64,000 nucleotides of DNA from positions 34,180,019-34,244,018 of the forward strand of contig CM049306.1 in the NCBI GenBank assembly GCA_026874595.1, in the 5' to 3' direction. Shown in pieces: positions 32,285 through 44,977 of the stretch. The stretch is from Sipunculus nudus. Its lineage: Eukaryota; Annelida; Sipuncula; Golfingiida; Sipunculidae. A model generated the notes under the pieces. That model worked only from the letters and a program-made list of their open reading frames with translations. It ran no database searches and was not told where the DNA came from. The translations under genes and the position numbers were made by a program. Every line of letters starts with the position of its first letter. Positions within the stretch are counted from its first letter, which is position 1.

Positions 32285-34670
32285 AGCTCAAATTTTGAAG
32301 GTTACGGAGGGTCTTACCTAAAGATGAAATTATCTGATAAGAAACACAAACCTTGATCCAAGTCACTTGCTTAGTTCTTAAGTAGGGGACACGCAGTTAT
32401 TGGCTGCCTGTCTAAGGTTTTGGTCTGATGGTTGTGTGTCAGTTTTATCTTGCTATAATTTAATTCCATACGTCTTAGCTGCGGAAATATTCCTTCTTAT
32501 AGCAGTTAAACGCGCCAAGTTCCAAAATATGTTTGACAAAAACCTGACAAAATTTAATAAAAAAACAATTCTTGGATATATTTCTAATAAATATTTATAT
32601 AAAATGATGATATTCTCTTCCGAGAGATCTTCTCATAGAATTATTGAGTGAAACACCGTGTCGCCGATGGAAAAGCTCAGCCACAGTGCTGTAGCACTGC
32701 AGCCCCAAGCAGCAGCAACCCCTTTTATCTTGCCAGGCACCGCTTTTATTGATGGTTCTTTTACAAGCAGTGATTTTCACAGGTTTCCAAACCTTTGTAA
32801 ATAAATCCCTTAACATCCCAAGTGCGTAATTAACTTAAAAAGCAGCACGCAAGCTCCTAGGCAGGCTGGGAGCTGAAATGGCTCCATAGCCGTCAGCATC
32901 CAGAAACCCCGACTCCTAGGTACGACCTGGACTAGCCATAGATGTTGAACTTTGTGTCACTCGATGTAGGGGATAAACTAGCAATGTTGCTTTTCATCAC
33001 AAGGAGTTTAGTTTTGCATGGAACACCGTCACCTGATATTCTTCATTTAAAATAATGTCTTTAGTAAATGAATGTAAAGAACAATGTTTTTTTTTCTAAA
33101 AGGAGATGAATGGTACTCTTTATTAGCACGCTGTCTTTGTCGGAGTTTCTTTTCAAGGGAGAAAATGTCTTCAGTCCAGTCTTGAGGGTAATAGTGTCAA
33201 ACAGTCTTCCACGTGAGCCCCAGTATCGTGTACGATCTTGCCACTACCCTGACGCACTTGAGTAGCGGTCTCATAGGTAAGGCGACAGAAAGGAGTCCGT
33301 TTTAGGCTCAAATTTGTTTCATAAAGGAAGTAATGCGTCTTGGTAAACAATAAAATGAACTATTTCCCACTGAAAATGTCTGATTCTCATCATTTGAATA
33401 TAAATGGAACATACTCGAAATTTTTTTTTAAAAGATAATTTTATAAACATTAGTGGTGTGCCATTTTATTGACTATATCGATGATTTGTCCTTTTCTTTC
33501 ATAATCGATTTAAATCGATCACATTTTTGCATAATCGATCATCTACGATTATGAATTCACATCCGGATAATTCATATATATCCGACAAAAAATATCCTTA
33601 TTGTGTTTGAGATATAAGAAAAACGAGCACAAAGCAGCGAACAGCATAAAAACCGAACTTTGTGCAAGCTGCATGATGCGTCAACAGTCCGGCTATTACC
33701 TGTATCACCATTCAGTGTGATGTATAATAAGTTCGACTTAATTTACTCGGTCAACATTTGAGGTATAATTCAATAATGCTTATTTCGCGGAAATATAGAT
33801 TGTACATAAAATAAACCATAAATATTCGGTCATCGTCCATTTCTTTTGTCTGTCAATCATCGAATATTATTTTACAACCGAGGACTACAAACATGCATAT
33901 TATTTTTAACTGCTCGCTTAATGATTTAATATAGTATATTTTGGCCATAGTAATTTTTGTATTAGCAAAATATAATGTGTAATTTACATAAGAGTAAAAT
34001 AATTAAAATGATCAAGGTATAGCGTTTAACAACCTTTAAATACCTTTTATTAGAAATAAATTATATCCTTAGGAGACCTAAACTCGCTCTGCACAAGGCG
34101 TCTTTAAGTTGCCCGGGATGACAAAACGGGGATGACGTTGCAGAATATTCCAGAGTTTTCTAAAATCCTTCTGGTGCTCATGATTGAATCCTTTTCCTGA
34201 AATTCTTTATTTATAAATATTAATTATATTTTTTAATACAGTGACTTTGTATGTTGAAAGAAATTGTGATATTGCATTGTCCTTTTTCTTATCACTGACC
34301 TTCTTTACTGAAAAGAACTCAATGGACATGGCTCTAGCTTGATGCAGAAGTCAGGGCAAGTCTGTAGATTAAATCTGTAAAACGACCTTTCATGTGATTC
34401 CTTAATGTGAACGGCAAAGAATGATGAAATAATACAGCTCAGGTAACATAAGAAGGTGACGTTTAAAAATAAAAAGTTTTAATCAAATTATTTCCTTTGC
34501 TAGGATGAATGAGAACAAAATCAAATTAAAAAAAGTTTAATCAAAATTTCCTCAAGAATGAAGAGAAAGGGCGCCCAGCTCTTTTCATTTTCGAAAATCG
34601 ACAAAATATTACGTCATTTTATGTGACCTTGCCTCCTTCCTTGTGTGGTTTCTGACTTGACTGATTGATT
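32285..34670. other. non-coding; ATCGAT-rich patch
   Basis: No gene recognised. Around 33470-33560 ATCGAT/AATCGAT motifs recur, recalling the CGATAT-type repeats at 21400, 26600 and 60950. Confidence 0.35.
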
Positions 34671-34674
34671 TTTT

Positions 34675-36078
34675 TAGCTCAGCTGACTGAAAGTCATCTG
34701 AGCTATAGCGATCACTCTTTGTCCGTCATCCGTCTGTTTAGCTGTCCGTCTGTCTGTCCGTCCGTTAACAGAGCACAAATCGTAACCACTGGACCTAGAA
34801 TCTTCTAACTTGACATCCATTGAGGTCCATGAAAAATTTCCTTGAAAACCTGAAATGAGGTCTCTGTTACCCATAGCCTCCGAGTTATGGGGCTCAGAAA
34901 TACCCCCAGAATAATAGAAAAGTTGATACAAAAGCTCAAGTAACTGAATAACCAATGTATTGATCGCCATGATTCTTTGCATAAGTACTGATCATGGAAT
35001 GTTTCATCAGTTTCTGTAGACTGGTGGCGCCACCTTTATTTTTTTATTTGTTTTCTCTATTTTTGAGACCTTAAAAGATGAGGTCATCTGTTAGCAGGGT
35101 ACAAATCATAACCACTAGACCTAGAACCTTTTAACTTGACATCCAGGGAGGTCCATGAAAAATCTCCTTGGAAAGCTGAAGTTTAGTCTCTGTTACCTAT
35201 ATCCTCGGAGTTATTGGGCTCAGAATTACCCCCCCCCCCCCCCAGAATAATGGAAAATTTGATACAAAAGCTCAAGTAACTTAACAACTAATGCATTGAT
35301 CACCATGATTCTTTGCTTGGATATTGATCATGGAATGTTTCATTAGTTTCTGCAGACTGGTAGCGCCACCTGTATTTTTTCGGATTTTTTACGATTTGTT
35401 TTCTCTTTTTTGAGACCTTAAAAGATGAGGTCATCTGTTAACAGGGAACAAATCGTAACCACTAGATTTAGAATCTTCTCACTTGACTTCAAGGAAGATC
35501 AATGAAAAATCTCCTTGGAAACCTGAAATTAAGTCTCTGTTACCAATATCCTCCGAGGTATGGGGCTTAAAAGTACCCCCTAGAATAATGAAAAAATTGA
35601 TACAAAATCTCGAGTATCTGAACAACTAATGCATTGATCACCATGATTCTCTGCATTGATATTGGTTATGGAGTGTTTTATCAATTTCTGCAGACCGGTG
35701 GGACCACCTGTATTTTTTAATGATTTTTTTCTCTTATTTTTTAGACCTTTAAAGATGTTATCATCTGTTAACAGGGCACAAATTTTAACCATTGGTTCTA
35801 GAATCTTCTAACTTGACATCCAGTTTCGGGGTTTCGGGGTATGTTTGAGTACCCTAGAAATAATGCAATATACACGCAAATTGCCAGATTCCTCAGGAAA
35901 GGCCTGTTGGATTGTCATCAAATTGGTGTGCTTATGGGTCTTGATGAACTTAAGCTTATATGCATGAACGATGATGCAATCTACAATATCTTACTTTGTT
36001 GCCTGTGCATAAGACATATGGACATATTGTCAACATGTCAGTCGGCTGAGCGTCATGACCCATAGGTCACTTGTTATA
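34675..36078 (+). repeat. hairpin-ended dispersed repeat with ~330-bp tandem core
   Basis: Starts with a hairpin (GCTCAGCTGACTG facing AAGTCATCTGAGC, 34677-34703), then GCGATCACTCTTTGTCCGTC and a run of TGTCCG. Four related units follow, each opening GTTA(A/G)CAG(G/A), at 34764, 35090, 35437 and 35767 (spacing 326, 347, 330). Each has an ACCACTAGACCTAGAATCTT segment, CTTGACATCCA and CACCATGATTCT. It closes with TGACCCATAGGTCACTTGTT. This start and end type is widespread in mollusc genomes as far as I know. No coding potential. Confidence 0.8.
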
Positions 36079-36692
36079 AGTTAGCCTAGATAATTTAAAT
36101 TTAATGACATATATTTTAGAGTCTTGCGGATGATTTTTATTTTCTCCAACTTTCAATAGGCTTTAACATGTGGACACATATAAAACAGAGAGCCTGTGTA
36201 AAGTGGCGTTTCCGCTGTTTATGAAAGTTTATATATTTATAATTTTTAGTTAATAAACGTCGGATGTCGGAATCGGCCTGCATAATGCATAAACACAGTA
36301 ACCTTTAAACGTGAACACGACATTTTGTTTCCCATAACGGAGCCACATAGCAAACGAGGTTAACGGTTTAGAACTGAGTCAGTTCAGTGTGGTTGTCAGG
36401 ATAAAGTCTGTCTCTCTTTATCTCTCTCCTGGATGTAAATATTATCTTGGATCTTTTATTGCCTTGCTCTTACGTTGATAATTATGTTTGCCACTAAATT
36501 GTTGAAATGTGTATTAAAGTACTTAATTCCATGCCGCGACACACGCAATTGTGTCAGGAACTTTAGTCTTGACTGATACTTTTGGAATACAGGATCAAAT
36601 AATAGGGACGGACGTATATAATTTCAGTTAGAAAATATGTCGCTTGATCGCCGCACATACCCTAGATATAGCGACACACCATCCTTACATAC

Positions 36693-36881
36693 CAGGGGCG
36701 GATCCAGGATTTAGGAAAAGGATGAGGTCGAATCGATTGGGACTATCATAAAACTTTAAAAAAGGTCCTAAAGTCCGGAAGGGGGGTTCAGGCCGCAAAA
36801 AATTGCCTTAGGCCTTTATTAGGTTGCGGCAGCTGAAGAAAAGGGGGGGGGGGGGGTCCACCCTATCTGGATCCGCTTCTG
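36693..36881 (+). mobile_element. MITE-like element with GGATCC termini
   Basis: Starts CAGGGGCGGATCCAG and ends CTGGATCCGCTTCTG, a 15-bp inverted repeat with two mismatches, with a 14-G run near the right end. Same type as 756-951. The flanks (TTACATAC and TATACTGG) do not show a convincing target duplication. Confidence 0.75.
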
Positions 36882-38880
36882 TATACTGGGTCAGTCTATC
36901 TTTTCACGTTGATAGGTTTGGTGAAGGAACATGAAAATACTGCTGATAGTTCGGTTAAATGAGACATGCAAATCCAAATATACTGGTATAAATTGATAAT
37001 GAGGAGACAACTACTGTATTTCCTAACAGTGTATATGTTAATATTTTATAACGGGTCTGAAATCGACAACGCTTGGGCATGAACTTGTACATTTCAGTTT
37101 TCTTTCGGGCTCATCCCCTCACAGCAATATTAGTGTAATTACCTTCAATGAACGCAAGTCTGGCGTATATTCAGTTTTCTGTTTTTTTTGTTTTGTTTTT
37201 TTTTATTATTTTTCGTTTAAACTCTTCTTGTAAAAAGAGGGGAAATATATTAACTGCTTTTTAAGTTTAAGTTTAAGACTCGTTTTAAGTTTTGTGCACC
37301 AATTATTAAAACACTATAGTTTCAATACCGTATTAATTAGAAATGTGCACATTAAAAAAACCTGACAATTTCACACCCGAAATGCTGCGAGTGAAACAGC
37401 TTTATTTTATTGAATTAAATAATGAATATGAAATTAAATAATAAATGTGATATAATGCAAGTAGAGTATTGATTGTATATTGGGTTTTACTAATCTCTGT
37501 ATCATCGGCGAACAATACAATTTTCCCGCTGCTGGACTGATTTAATCAGCATTCGTTATACCGGTAATGAGTAAATGGATTTCCTTAATGTCATATATGA
37601 AAGCTAGGAGTTTACTATTTACAGCAAGATAAGGTTCATCTAGGAACACAGTTATCATACTTGCTTTTTACACATATTTTGCAAATATACTTTTATATAA
37701 TATACGTCCCGATAGGGGGTCACAAACCTGTAATTGTGAGAGGTTGTCCATTAGGAATCCTGGGAAAATTCTTCTCATGTAATATATATGCCTAATGCAT
37801 TTGAACAGAATTTGCCAAGATAAAAATATAGTATATACACAGTAACTTATCACTCCAGTAACTGTATGTAACGGTACCAATGCTTTTATTGTCTCAATAA
37901 TTGTTTATTTATATCTGCCCATATCTCACTGGTTCATTCATTGCTTATCAATTCTTTCATTATTTACCCTAATTATTGTACACATTAGAAATAGTTTTGG
38001 CCTTCAAACAAATAACTACTTCAAACAAATAACACACATTAGGAGTATGATGATCGAAAGAACTAAAAGGGGCCTATTCTCATACCACATGTGTTAAATA
38101 TACATTAGTGTATTCTCCTTGAAAGATTATGGTACCTGCAAATATTTCGTTGTAAAATCGTTTAGTAAACCTGTACACAAGTGGAAATTAGTTTCACTGG
38201 GTGCACTCAGTGGCACAAAACATAAATATAGCATTTACCTTTTGGTCCTACCGCGTAACCTTATAAAATCATGGGTTTTTCTCAAGCTTCTAACCCTTGT
38301 CTCGTTTGTGTTTTGTCTTTCATTTTTTTCCTTGTCTTGGAGTTTTTGTGCGTGTGCAAGTTCGGAACTCTGATCAGGCGAACTTGTTATGGAAAATAGA
38401 CACATACTGAATGTGTTTACTCACAAACAGAACTATGACAATGCATGTACTGAAGATACTATGTCCATGTGCCTCGGTGGTTTTACTAGGAAACTTTTGT
38501 ATTCAGCAACAAACGAACAGATATATAATGAGATAATGCACAGAATAATTACAAACGTTTTTTACCTGTAAGGATCGAAACTGCATGGCTTAGCTATCGA
38601 CCACTTTCCTCACCTACGTGTTTATCTGAAGTTTTATCAACTCAATGACTTATAACACCATGCATGATCTGGCATCCCCAGCTACATCAACGTATATGAC
38701 ATTACATGACAAAACGAGACTGTATCAACTGTAGACCTTGCTTTATAGAGCCATTTTATTATTTAAATTATGTTTAAAGGGAAAGGGATAAAGGGCACCA
38801 GATGAGGTGACTTAAGTAGGTTTTGTTAAATTGTTTCTGAGAGATATTTTGCAAAACTTGCAAGCAGGTGTCCTTTGGAT
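36882..38880. other. AT-rich DNA, nothing recognised
   Basis: Frames up to 84 codons, no motifs. Confidence 0.4.
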
Positions 38881-38892
38881 CCTACACCTCCT

Positions 38893-38971
38893 GGACTGGT
38901 ACTCCGCTCTATTATGGTTTTCTACCAATCTATGATCGGCTGAAGGTCATTATAGAGCGGGGTACGAGTCC
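38893..38971. repeat. long hairpin 1
   Basis: GGACTGGTACTCCGCTCTAT pairs with the inverse of ATAGAGCGGGGTACGAGTCC around a loop of about 30 nt. Homologous in both arms to the hairpin at 39046-39129. Confidence 0.8.
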
Positions 38972-39045
38972 ACTACACTTCCCTTTAAAAACTTTCGGTA
39001 CCACCCTGTATTGCGCAAGCGCAGCTGAACTTGCTTCAGTTAACT

Positions 39046-39129
39046 TAGACTGGTACCCCGCTCTATTATGGCACCGCTGCTCTAGGCCAATAATAGCTGA
39101 GGGCCATAATAGAGCAGGGTACCAGTCTA
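39046..39129. repeat. long hairpin 2 (27-bp stem)
   Basis: Arms 39046-39072 and 39103-39129 are complementary at 26 of 27 positions, with a 30-nt loop. The arms carry GACTGGTACCCCGCTCTATT. It is either a very small palindromic MITE or a pre-miRNA-like hairpin; two homologous copies 75 bp apart suggest the former or a duplicated small-RNA locus. Confidence 0.85.
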
Positions 39130-40690
39130 CAGTTAATTGCCTTGTCGCTGCGCATGCTCCGTTTATGCTGGATTATTTCCCACAAAGAGACGACTTATTA
39201 CGGTGTTATGTTTGTAAGTCAAAGTCTTGTTAAGATTCTTGCTTGGTCCCATTGACATCTTGAAAAGTGTATTCTTTAATACTTAAGCTATCAGGTATAT
39301 CATACATGCTTGTCATATAAAAATCTGTAATCTGTAGATTTGAAATTTACAGTAATCTGCAACATCGATTCTTTCTGAATGATAAGCTAGCTTTTTTGCA
39401 TGATGGTCTTATAACCTCGTTTTCAATTATTAAGTTGGAAAAAATATGAACCACTGAATGCTAAGCCAAGCTTTAGTTGTGTAAACCTTTCTAAAACAAA
39501 CCCTGCAAGTTAGCTCAGCTGGAGTCTTCAACAGCTGGATTTCCGAAATTCTGTTGGCACTAGTTCCTAGGACAGACGAAGGTCAGCACTGCAGTAGATT
39601 AATAATATTCAAACGGAAGGATGAATAAGAGAAGGCAACATATATACCCTGGCGACGCAGGGATGTGTTTGTATACTTTATTGTGCTAGAGCTCCGAAAC
39701 TCAGGGACTCAAGTTCAATTAATTGTAAAGTTTGAGATGATTGATGCAGACGTTTCATTGAATCCGGCTTTGTAAACTCGGGTGGTTGTATAATTCAGCA
39801 ACTGTTGTTCTTCAAAGGTAAAGCCTGCAAAGGATCCGCAAATGTTATCCTGTGACTATATCCCATGATTACATATCCGGATAAGAAGATAAGATTGAAA
39901 AAATCAGTTAAATTTATTAAATTAAAGAGAACCCTGTATCGGTTACGGGCGTTCTGATGTTCCAAATTATATCTGAATTACCCCCACTTATTTCATTGGG
40001 ATTAATAAAACTAACATCAATTATATACTCAGTGATGAATAGGATACCAGGTATTACCGTCGAGGCCAATGTAAAATAAGTACTTTTAATATAATTCAAG
40101 CAAATTACGGCTTAATTTGCAATATATCATCTCGAAATGTCAACATTAGGCAAAATTCGAGGTAATCCAGCTTAATTTATCAAGTTAGTTCTATACCAGA
40201 CCTGGGCGTATGGTTTTGATAAAGAGTATTATTCATTTTTCTTTATTCAGGTCAAACCGGATTCTGGTTGGTATTAGCTTTACAGCTTTAGGGATCTGAC
40301 AGCAGCTGACATTTAGCAGATGCTGATAAATTACTGTCGTCGTTCGCCAGCTTATATTTTCAGCTGACAAAAGGCGGCTTTCATGCTGCGACCTTCAGCG
40401 TCTGTGGGAAGAAAGACAGAGACAAATTGCATCAATTAACCTTCTTCAGGCTGTCGAATGAGTTAACTTTCACCAATAATTACTGTGTTTTGGAAAAGAT
40501 CCACTATTGATCCCATTTTGTTGTTATGATCATCTAAGCACAAAATTGAGCGTCTGCTCCTAAACATGAGATCCGGACAGAATATAATGTTTTCAAATTA
40601 TGTTTAGAAACGAATTGAAAAATGTTTGGCTTATCTTGTATTCTTATATTGAACTTCACATTCAAAGTATAGTGTTGTTTTTCAATTAAT
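39130..40690. other. no feature recognised
   Basis: Low-complexity-free AT-rich DNA without motif-bearing frames. Confidence 0.4.
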
Positions 40691-40699
40691 AAACAATCA

Positions 40700-40776
40700 A
40701 GTCAGTCTATCTAAAAGGCGTCACTCTTTATTTTTAACTATACGCTTCTACTACAGACTAACACGGCTATATCACG

Positions 40777-40870
<94 letters not shown>
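40700..40870 (-). repeat. GTGACGCC repeat copy with (TA)n(GA)n
   Basis: AAAGGCGTCACTCTTTATTT, CTTCTACTACAGACTAACAC and GGCTATATC match 22205-22270 in the opposite orientation. It continues into TA repeats (40782-40816) and GA repeats (40819-40870). Confidence 0.75.
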
Positions 40871-40872
<2 letters not shown>

Positions 40873-42160
40873 TTAGAGTAAACAATAAATCCAGAGCTAT
40901 GTTTTATCCACTTATCCACCGATTTCAAAGAAAATCTATAAAGGCACGAATTTAAGATTTAAGGGATTATAGTTAAGAAATATTAACGGTCATGAAAATA
41001 TTTGTTTTAAAACCGTAGAGACTCACTGGAATGAGTATGCCTTAAACTCGCTCACATGCTCTCTCTGGTAGATAAATGTAAGATACGCAGCGAAAATGTA
41101 TGAAATAAGTTTTTAATGTCATCGACTGTATAATCAGTTTAAAGAATCTTTCTTATTACGGCATTCACATTTATGTTTTTTATCCAACAGAGGTTGTTAT
41201 GTTTCTGAACAACTGGCTGAGTATTTAAGTCAACAATATATCTTTCCCAATTTGTATATCCTGACATTAATCAAATAGTAGCAGGAGTAATTTTAGTTAT
41301 GAAAAACAAATGTAAAACAAAGAAAGCTTGGGAAGCAGTATATACCGACCTGCGAGTATTGAAACCTTTGCAGGAGGATTGATGACGGGTAATACATAAT
41401 ATTAAATCATGGCTTTCACAGAACAATGCACGACAGCATCTGTCCATCTACCAAATATATTGCCGCAGTACGTGGCTTGGCATAGTTGATTAGGGCTTTT
41501 GGTGACATCTATATGTCAAATAAAGTTAGAGATGTCAAAGTTTTTTGTGTCTCGAGGAAAAGCAAAATTTATATTTCAGCGAAGCTAGTTTTTATATATG
41601 TAAATGATAAAACAAATATTTTGATGATTTCTGATAAATTACAAACAATGGCGCAAGATTATAGTTTATGGGTGCAGAAAAAATAGGTTGAAATTCACAA
41701 CAATGTAGTCTTTACTCGGCTATACCATGCTTTATTTCCTTGGTTAATTAAATTAAGTCATATGTTATCATAACAGAACGACCCGTTTGGTTACTTGACA
41801 TAGATTAAAATTACGGAGCAAGTGAATTTGGAAATACTAGTGGATGCTTGTTTGAATGATAGAAAGTATACAAAGCAACTGAGATTCATTTTTGTCAAAA
41901 CTAAGGTGCCTCCACAGAAACCACCCTGAATATGTCTTGTGTAAATGTATACATCATAAATGAACAGGGACCCTTTTGCAACTTCTTCGGCTTCAACGGA
42001 GATGGTTAAGGCTGCCCAGATGACAAACAGTTAGCTTTCGGGATTACTACTACAAGAACTTTACTTTTGGATTACAACAGACTGATTTTGTGATTGAATT
42101 ATCTCCTCTTATCCATACGACTACAATTGTTCGTAAAAAATTATTTTTTTTAATATTTAT
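40871..42160. other. no feature recognised
   Basis: AT-rich DNA, frames up to 66 codons without motifs. Confidence 0.4.
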
Positions 42161-42161
42161 T

Positions 42162-42538
42162 TGGAGGTTACCGCCTCAATTTTTTTAATGCTAAATTAAC
42201 TACAAATATTTACATCTGCATAATTCCATTCCGGTTTTGGACTACGTGACTGGGCAGTATCACACGCTTGCTCTCATTTTATATCCTGGCGTTAACTAGG
42301 CCCGGTGTATACTGCACCTGCGGGCCCTGGGTGCGTATTCGTCCCCATAGCTTGGTCATATCACCGAGGAGCCCCCGAAATGCGCATTGAGAGTAAAACA
42401 TGGCCGTTGGGCACGGTCTTCCCATTAAGCCTGGGTGGCGGCCAACGGTGAAGATCTGACCGCCTCGGCTGAGATTCGAACTCACGATTTCCCGGCTTTG
42501 AGTCCTGCGCTCTACCCTTGAGCCACAGAAGCCGGTGA
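42162..42538 (-). mobile_element. tRNA-derived SINE, full-length, minus strand
   Basis: On the minus strand: ACCGGCTTCTGTGGCTCAAG, GGTAGAGCGC (A box), GTGAGTTCGAATCTC (near-perfect B box), then GGCTTAATGGGAAGACC, CACCCAGGGC, CCGGGCCTAG, CAGTCACGTAGTCC, TTATGCAGATG and GGCGGTAACCTCC. About 377 bp, co-linear with 18933-19308. The B box is better preserved here than in the other copy. Confidence 0.85.
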
Positions 42539-43480
42539 AAAATTATCTAATTGAAACAACATTTTTAATGGTTTGCAGTTCAGGTTTATTTATGATATCA
42601 GGAATTAATCGGTTTCAAGTTTCGTTTAAAATGTTTGCGCTTCAAATTGCCTCCAATTTGAAAACTCATTTAAGTCTTGAATTAAAAACTGATGATCACT
42701 GTATTTAATTGGCTAGTTTATATCCGTCATTTTATGTTTATTGGAATGGGGCAATTGGTATAAACAGCAAAACTAAAGGACACACGTCAAGGGAGAAACA
42801 CATGTTTATGGGAGAAAGGTTAATCCATGTGTGACCCTATTCACAGTGCAACTTCTTTATGCAAGAGAATGGAGAGTTCATTAGTGTCTAATAAAATTTT
42901 ATAGTTTCTTGAGGAGCAAAAGTGTTACGGTAGGCGTGATGACGAAGATGCTGGAAGTCTTTTTTTATTCGAGCCGGCCATGGTTGGGGCCAGGTACATG
43001 TACCTCTACCTGCACATTGGTACCCAGTTCACAATATCTGTCGCTACATGTACCTTAATGTCATCAGTAGGAAGTTCCAGGAACATGTACTTTGGACTAA
43101 AGTAGCTGTGCTTGATATACTCAGCTGGATGTAGGAAAGTAGATCTTGGCACGTAAATTTGCATATAGATAAAATGATTGTATATAATTCTGTTAATTTA
43201 AATATTTTGACTTACACTTAAACCTCATGGACCTGTAGTTCTTGACCACGCTATTCTATGAACTCCTCTATCTGTACCTGGACCATCACCAGACTACTCA
43301 CAGATACCTGTATTTGCACCAAAGAACCTGGCCATAACCTATAAGATTGTGAATGGGGAAATAACGATAGCATATTGGTGAGAGAGAGCGCTTGGAGCCA
43401 ACTGGCAGGGGGGTCAATATAAGGGGACAGGGGTAAAAAAGCGTCCACTTTATATTAAGGAAGGGGGGGGGGAGGTAAAT
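42539..43480. other. no feature recognised
   Basis: Repeated GTACATGTACCT-like palindromes at about 42992-43095, otherwise featureless. Confidence 0.35.
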
Positions 43481-43484
43481 AAAA

Positions 43485-44530
43485 TCACCCCCCCCCCCCC
43501 CCCTGCTATTCAGAGAATAATATTTATATATTGGAAATTAAATATATTTATTATTAGAATAACAGACTTTGGTTACATTTATGAGTTTGATATGAAATAT
43601 TATATATCTTTACTTGGTTTAGAATTAGCCTATACATGAACTGGAATCATAAGAGCTTATTTTTCTTAAGCCTTATGCTAACTTGTAATTTATTTGAAAT
43701 GTCATACAGACACTTATATAATTATATTTGTATATAAAATAATAATAATATATTAATAATATATTTAATTTATATAGCGCTAATTCAAAAATAGTTATCA
43801 AAAGCGCTCTACAAGACACAAAGCATAGTTTTACTAAATCATAAAATGTAAATTCCTACATAAAATGTAAAGTTTCCTAAAAGAAAACCCTAATTCCTAA
43901 GAACTACCAAAAGCTTATATAAAAAGGTAAGTTTTAAGATTTTTTTTAAAGAAGCTATATATATATATTAAAGGGATCCCTGCACATGCAGGTGTTGTGT
44001 TGGTCTGTCACGGGTTCTGTTCGGTAAGCAAAACTGCTCCTGAAAATGCACTACCTTTATTCTGTAAATAAGAGTGCATTTACTCCGTAAGAGAAATGCC
44101 TGCCAGGTCACGTTTATAACATATATACAGAGAAATGTAGGAAAACACACTTATTTACACTACAGAATAGAATATAATATTTATGCAAACACAAGATTTC
44201 TCACATATGAAAGTTTCCGGATTTCATGAATACCGAGTTACAATTATATGTTAATAGACATTAATGACACCATTTTACATTATCATTTTTCAAAAACCTA
44301 TAGACATACAAAAATCTAATTACGCCTCAGATCAGAGAGACGGACTATTATTTTTACCAACAGTTTCCTTTACAGAAAGTATCTCAAGCGTTAATTGTAA
44401 AAGAAAATTAAATAAGGAGCAATCATATTATACAGTATCAAACAATAAAAATGTGATTATAAAAATGTGAAACATACCTGCAAATAAGAGTGCGTACACT
44501 CAGAGAATTACCTGCCATGTCACACCGGTC
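43485..44530. repeat. poly-C, AGCGC motif and a duplicated segment
   Basis: Poly-C at 43486-43503. TTTATATAGCGCT...AAAGCGCTCTACAAG at 43770-43817 is a widespread dispersed motif. AAATAAGAGTGCATTTACTC...CCTGCCAGGTCAC near 44077-44112 recurs as AAATAAGAGTGCGTACACTC...CCTGCCATGTCAC near 44482-44523. Confidence 0.5.
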
Positions 44531-44855
44531 TGCCAACTTGGCGGGAAAATTTCACCAGCTATTGATATTGAAATCAGAATACGAAACAGGTTTTGCAATT
44601 AAAGAGCTTAAAAAACACTGAATCCCGAGTGTAGTAAAATTAATAACATATATTCAAAGGCATAGTGATGTATTATGACCTTTATAATTCAATATAACTA
44701 ATAATTTTACTTTCAGCGCGAAAGATTATGCTTAACAAAATTAGGTCGAGGTTAAAAGTCGATTTTCCAAGATGTTAGTCGCGAAGAATACGGAGTAAAC
44801 ACGGCCCGAAAAGGAACCATGATTAAAAAAGGAATTGGGTCTCACGTAGATATCA

Positions 44856-44859
<4 letters not shown>

Positions 44860-44923
<64 letters not shown>

Positions 44924-44930
44924 TATATAT
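44860..44930. repeat. (AT)n microsatellite
   Basis: About 70 bp of AT repeats, followed by a poly-C-bearing repeat edge at 44968-44977. Confidence 0.95.
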
Positions 44931-44977
44931 CCGAACTTTGATTACCCTCCTACGCCTGCGAGTCAACCCCCCCCCCC

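Noticed and set aside
36693-36881. hAT assignment of the GGATCC-ended MITE
   Set aside because: Termini are reminiscent of hAT, but the flanking 8-bp sequences do not match, so the superfamily is left open.
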